DNA of 64,000 bases from Marinobacter sp. 1-4A. Lineage in GTDB: Bacteria > Pseudomonadota > Gammaproteobacteria > Pseudomonadales > Oleiphilaceae. The position numbers and the translations under genes are program-made. The notes under the pieces were generated by a model. That model was given only the letters and a program-made list of their open reading frames with translations. It ran no database searches and had not been told where the DNA came from. This document shows positions 61,028 through 64,000 of the stretch, in pieces. The stretch lies in contig NZ_VCGY01000001.1 of the NCBI RefSeq assembly GCF_016597725.1, forward strand, positions 62,001 to 126,000, written 5' to 3'. How positions within the stretch are numbered: the first letter of the stretch is position 1; each line of letters begins with the position of its first letter.

Positions 61028-63616
61028 ATGAAAAATATAGTATTTCGATTAGAGGAAAAAGACGGCATCGCCAGGGTCCGGGAGCCTGTAAGTGTTGGTG
61101 TTCCGCTACCAAAAAGTATGGCTCATACTGTAAAGAATGTTTCGCTTACTGATGGAGATGAGACGCTCACGGTTCAATTTCTACCTCTCGCTTATTGGCC
61201 CGACGGTAGCATTAGGTGGCTTCATGCTTGCTTTCTTATAAGTCTAGAGCCGAACGAAAGGAAGGACTTAGTACTAGCCCAACGCGGCGCAACACCGCTC
61301 CATTCAGCAGAACCCTTTGTTACGCCTGAAACTAGGGGCACAGCCATACCAACTTCAATAGGTAGCGTTGTCTTGCAACAAGACGACCTGTCTTGGGAGG
61401 TCCGCGCGCACAACGATGACATCACACCGTCTACCGTGATCTTAAACGATGAGAACAATATAGCATGCTTGGCAAAACCGGATACGGACTGGGAAATCAC
61501 CCATACAGGCCCAGTATTTGTGGCAGCAGTCTTAAAGGGCCAATGGATAAACCAGCTCAGCGAGCCACTTGCAAGGTTTGAGTGCGAGCTACGTATCTTT
61601 CCGGAAACTAGCCTAGTACAGGTAGAGCTAGTAACACATAATCCCAGACGCGCCCGACATCCGGGCGGCTTGTGGGATTTAGGTGACTCAGGTTCCTTAC
61701 ACTTCCGCGAACTTGCGATAGAAACAACCGTATCTGGCCCAAGCCGCGCCAAGGTCATCCCACAGGCTACCGATGAAGGCTCTTACGCTATTGACCTTGT
61801 AAGCTTTAATCTTTATCAGGATTCAAGTGGTGGGGACAACTGGAGAAGTCGAAATCACGTAGGCGCGAACGGTGAAATAACAACTCAATTCTGTGGATAC
61901 CGCCTCACTAGTACGGGTAACATCAAACTCGAAGGTAGGCGAGCAAACCCTCTAATAAGTATAGATAACAGCTATGGACAGCTGGAGTTGGCAATACCCC
62001 ACTTCTGGCAGAACTTTCCAACAAGCCTTCGGAAAAAAGGAAACAAGGTTACCGTTGCACTCTTCCCAAAAGATGCGAAGAGTGCCTACGAACTACAAGG
62101 CGGCGAAAGGAAGACTCTGCGCTACCTCATGGCTCATCAGGGAAATTCCAGTTTACCTGCAATGGCCTACACACCTTTGATACCAACAATTGCCCCAGAG
62201 TATTATGAGCTGTCTGGCGCTTTCCCTTGGTTTAAAGCCAATAAACAACCTAGCCTGCTAGACCAGCTCATTGCCGAAGGACTTGAAGGAAAGTCTAACT
62301 TTTTTGCAAAAAGAGAAATAATTGACGAATTTGGTTGGCGCAACTTTGGCGATATCTTTGCAGACCATGAAACCCTCTATCAGGCCAAAAATGAAGAGCC
62401 TTTCATATCCCATTACAACAACCAGTACGACGCAATATACGGCTTTGCGCGTCAATTCGCACTCACTGGAGAGAGGCGCTGGTTTGAGTTGATGGATGAT
62501 TTGGCACGCCATGTTGCAGATATAGACATTTATCACACTGAGGAAGATCGAGCAGAATACAATAATGGCCTATTCTGGCATACCGATCATTATCTTGATG
62601 CCCATACGGCTACTCACCGAACTTTTTCAAAGCTCAATGACACAAGTTCGACGCCGGGACAAACAGGTGGCGGACCAGCGGCTGAGCACTGCTACACTAC
62701 CGGGTTGCTTTATCACCATTACATGACCGGTTCGCAAGCTTCACGGGATGCAGTTCTTCAACTAGCAAATTGGATTCGAATTTCCCACGAAGGTCAAGGC
62801 GGCCTATTAGAGCAAATCCTTGCCGTAAAGAAGCACGATCTGCCTAAGTTAAAAGCTCTACTTAAAGGCCAGCAAACATCCATCCACCAGTACCCGTTTA
62901 CCAGAGGTACAGGCAACTATATCAACGCCCTCCTGGACGCATCGCTATTAGAGCCTGACGGAAACTGGCTCAAACATGCAGAAGATGTGATTAGCAAAAC
63001 CATTCACCCATTAGACAATATAGATGAACGAAACTTGCTGAACGTGGAAACTGGCTGGTCATACCTGATACTGATGACTAGTATTGCCCGGTACCTGCAC
63101 ATCAAAATGGAATTCGGCGATACTGATGCCCATTTGGTATACGCGCACGAGGCATTCATGCATTACACCAACTGGATGCTGGAGAATGAGCGCCCTTTCC
63201 TGTCAGATCCTGAGCAACTTGAATTTCCCAACGATACTTGGGTAGCCCAGGATATACGCAAAGCGATGCTGATGTTTCAGGCAGCAGAGCTGAGCTCGGT
63301 GAACGCAAAAAGCTTCCAGAATAGAGGACACCAGTGGTTAGAGGAAATCGTTAAAACGCTAGCCAAAAGTGAACAAAAGCACTATTCAAGGATTCTGATT
63401 ATACTGATGCAAAATTATGGCCCCCATCAGACAAGCTCAATGAAGGATGTGTTCAAGTTGTCAGGCGAACCCTCAAAAGCAGCGTCAGGTAAGCCTCCAA
63501 TTCTAACTTGGGGAGCACTGATCAATAGAATATTTACCAGACTGGTTCGGGGCGCACTCACATTCCGGCCATCAAAAGAGCGTGCCTGGATTGAAGCTCG
63601 ATTGGATCGCACTTAA
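61028..63616 (+). CDS. RIFT-barrel / YetA-like large protein, possible polysaccharide-active enzyme
   Basis: The 862-residue protein lacks a signal peptide. The N-terminal 350 residues resemble the RIFT-barrel module of exo-rhamnogalacturonan-lyase-like (PcRGLX/YetA) proteins: VSVGVPLPKSMAHTV and LPLAYWPDGSIRWLHACFLI at the start. The remaining part is helical with many Trp, His and Tyr residues (FWHTDHYLDAHTATHR, AEHCYTTGLLYHHYMTG), as in alpha/alpha-toroid lyases and hydrolases. Acting on a glycan is inferred from fold resemblance and the neighbourhood. AAGAAGG precedes the ATG. Confidence 0.65.
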   Translation: MKNIVFRLEEKDGIARVREPVSVGVPLPKSMAHTVKNVSLTDGDETLTVQFLPLAYWPDGSIRWLHACFLISLEPNERKDLVLAQRGATPLHSAEPFVTPETRGTAIPTSIGSVVLQQDDLSWEVRAHNDDITPSTVILNDENNIACLAKPDTDWEITHTGPVFVAAVLKGQWINQLSEPLARFECELRIFPETSLVQVELVTHNPRRARHPGGLWDLGDSGSLHFRELAIETTVSGPSRAKVIPQATDEGSYAIDLVSFNLYQDSSGGDNWRSRNHVGANGEITTQFCGYRLTSTGNIKLEGRRANPLISIDNSYGQLELAIPHFWQNFPTSLRKKGNKVTVALFPKDAKSAYELQGGERKTLRYLMAHQGNSSLPAMAYTPLIPTIAPEYYELSGAFPWFKANKQPSLLDQLIAEGLEGKSNFFAKREIIDEFGWRNFGDIFADHETLYQAKNEEPFISHYNNQYDAIYGFARQFALTGERRWFELMDDLARHVADIDIYHTEEDRAEYNNGLFWHTDHYLDAHTATHRTFSKLNDTSSTPGQTGGGPAAEHCYTTGLLYHHYMTGSQASRDAVLQLANWIRISHEGQGGLLEQILAVKKHDLPKLKALLKGQQTSIHQYPFTRGTGNYINALLDASLLEPDGNWLKHAEDVISKTIHPLDNIDERNLLNVETGWSYLILMTSIARYLHIKMEFGDTDAHLVYAHEAFMHYTNWMLENERPFLSDPEQLEFPNDTWVAQDIRKAMLMFQAAELSSVNAKSFQNRGHQWLEEIVKTLAKSEQKHYSRILIILMQNYGPHQTSSMKDVFKLSGEPSKAASGKPPILTWGALINRIFTRLVRGALTFRPSKERAWIEARLDRT

Positions 63617-63617
63617 T

Positions 63618-64000
63618 ATGCAGACTTTAAAACGCTTCCTGAAACTAGTCTTTCGGGCCCTCGCATTCCCCGTGTACTTGCTCTTCTTGCTATTCGCTCA
63701 GTTTGGTAATACTGATAGCGTGTTCATGTCATTTTCGCAGGGTCTAAGCCTTATACCTGGAAAATTTGGGACCTACTTACGTGCCGCTTTCTACCACCTT
63801 ACCTGCCCAGACACCTCTGACGAAATATCAGTGGGCTTTTTGACGATACTATCCCATCGCAACACAAATATCGCAAAAGGGGTCTACATCGGGCCTCAGT
63901 GTAATATTGGCATGTGCTCGATCGGAGAAAACACTTTACTCGGTAGTGGAGTACATGTTTTAAGCGGAAGTAACCAACATGAATTTTCAGATATTACGAA
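63618..64000 (+). CDS. Hexapeptide-repeat acyltransferase (3' end outside window)
   Basis: An open frame of 127 codons from the ATG at 63618 runs off the right edge. It has an N-terminal hydrophobic helix (about residues 10-28), a helical segment and the beginning of left-handed beta-helix repeats (ILSHRNTNIAKGVYIGPQCN, then IGENTLLGSGVHVLSGSNQH). This matches O-acetyltransferases of the WcaF/LbetaH type that decorate polysaccharides. It starts 1 bp after the upstream stop, so the genes are coupled. Confidence 0.8.
   Translation, partial: MQTLKRFLKLVFRALAFPVYLLFLLFAQFGNTDSVFMSFSQGLSLIPGKFGTYLRAAFYHLTCPDTSDEISVGFLTILSHRNTNIAKGVYIGPQCNIGMCSIGENTLLGSGVHVLSGSNQHEFSDIT

Overview
The window reads as chromosomal DNA of a marine gammaproteobacterium, most likely Marinobacter or a close relative. 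This is inferred from the gene set (ThrH, Fe-S type CysH, a DinG/GspAB block, dnaX-ybaB-recR with ffs upstream, DUF6160 protein, XrtA exosortase locus) and not from a database search. Most of the window is dense housekeeping DNA on the minus strand. From about 45 kb genes switch to the plus strand, and from about 58.5 kb the sequence becomes visibly more AT-rich and accessory in character.

Layout. 0-2.8 kb: a DUF58 protein and a transglutaminase-like TgpA (cut by the window edge). 3-5.6 kb: three exported proteins of unknown role, one of the DUF6160 family. 5.7-13 kb: pabB, thrH, cysH, cysB and a large MalT/LuxR-type ATPase regulator, followed by a perfect CRP-type palindrome and a hairpin-rich stretch that may be a small RNA. 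13-27.6 kb: dinG, gspB, gspA, a DUF3336 patatin, mlaA, a FabH-like synthase, hrpA, fadD and a MaoC hydratase (lipid and envelope metabolism plus helicases). 27.6-39.1 kb: ten genes in two tight minus-strand runs encoding a TonB/AgmX-like transducer, TPR proteins, two VWA proteins and a MoxR ATPase. No ExbB/ExbD gene is present. 39-44.2 kb: ycgN, ycgL, rnd, recR, ybaB, dnaX and the 4.5S RNA. 44.3-46.2 kb: a 2OG-Fe(II) oxygenase, a hexose-6-phosphate mutarotase and an SDR gene fragment.

46.3-64 kb is an exosortase A (XrtA/PEP-CTERM) locus. It holds the histidine kinase PrsK, the sigma54-dependent regulator PrsR, the TPR lipoprotein PrsT, a PEP-CTERM protein, XrtA with a C-terminal EpsI-like domain, a VAO-type flavoprotein, the exosortase-associated acyltransferase, a THxN-type PEP-CTERM protein, an asparagine-synthase-like protein, a large RIFT-barrel protein and a hexapeptide acyltransferase cut by the edge. 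The last three look like the start of an exopolysaccharide or surface-glycan cluster.

The most notable signal is regulatory. The first PEP-CTERM gene carries a -24/-12 (sigma54) promoter followed by a leader that matches the class I cyclic-di-GMP (GEMM) riboswitch. The THxN PEP-CTERM gene also carries a -24/-12 element. With PrsK/PrsR encoded next door, this suggests a two-input circuit: PrsR/sigma54 at initiation and c-di-GMP in the leader, controlling export of exosortase substrates.
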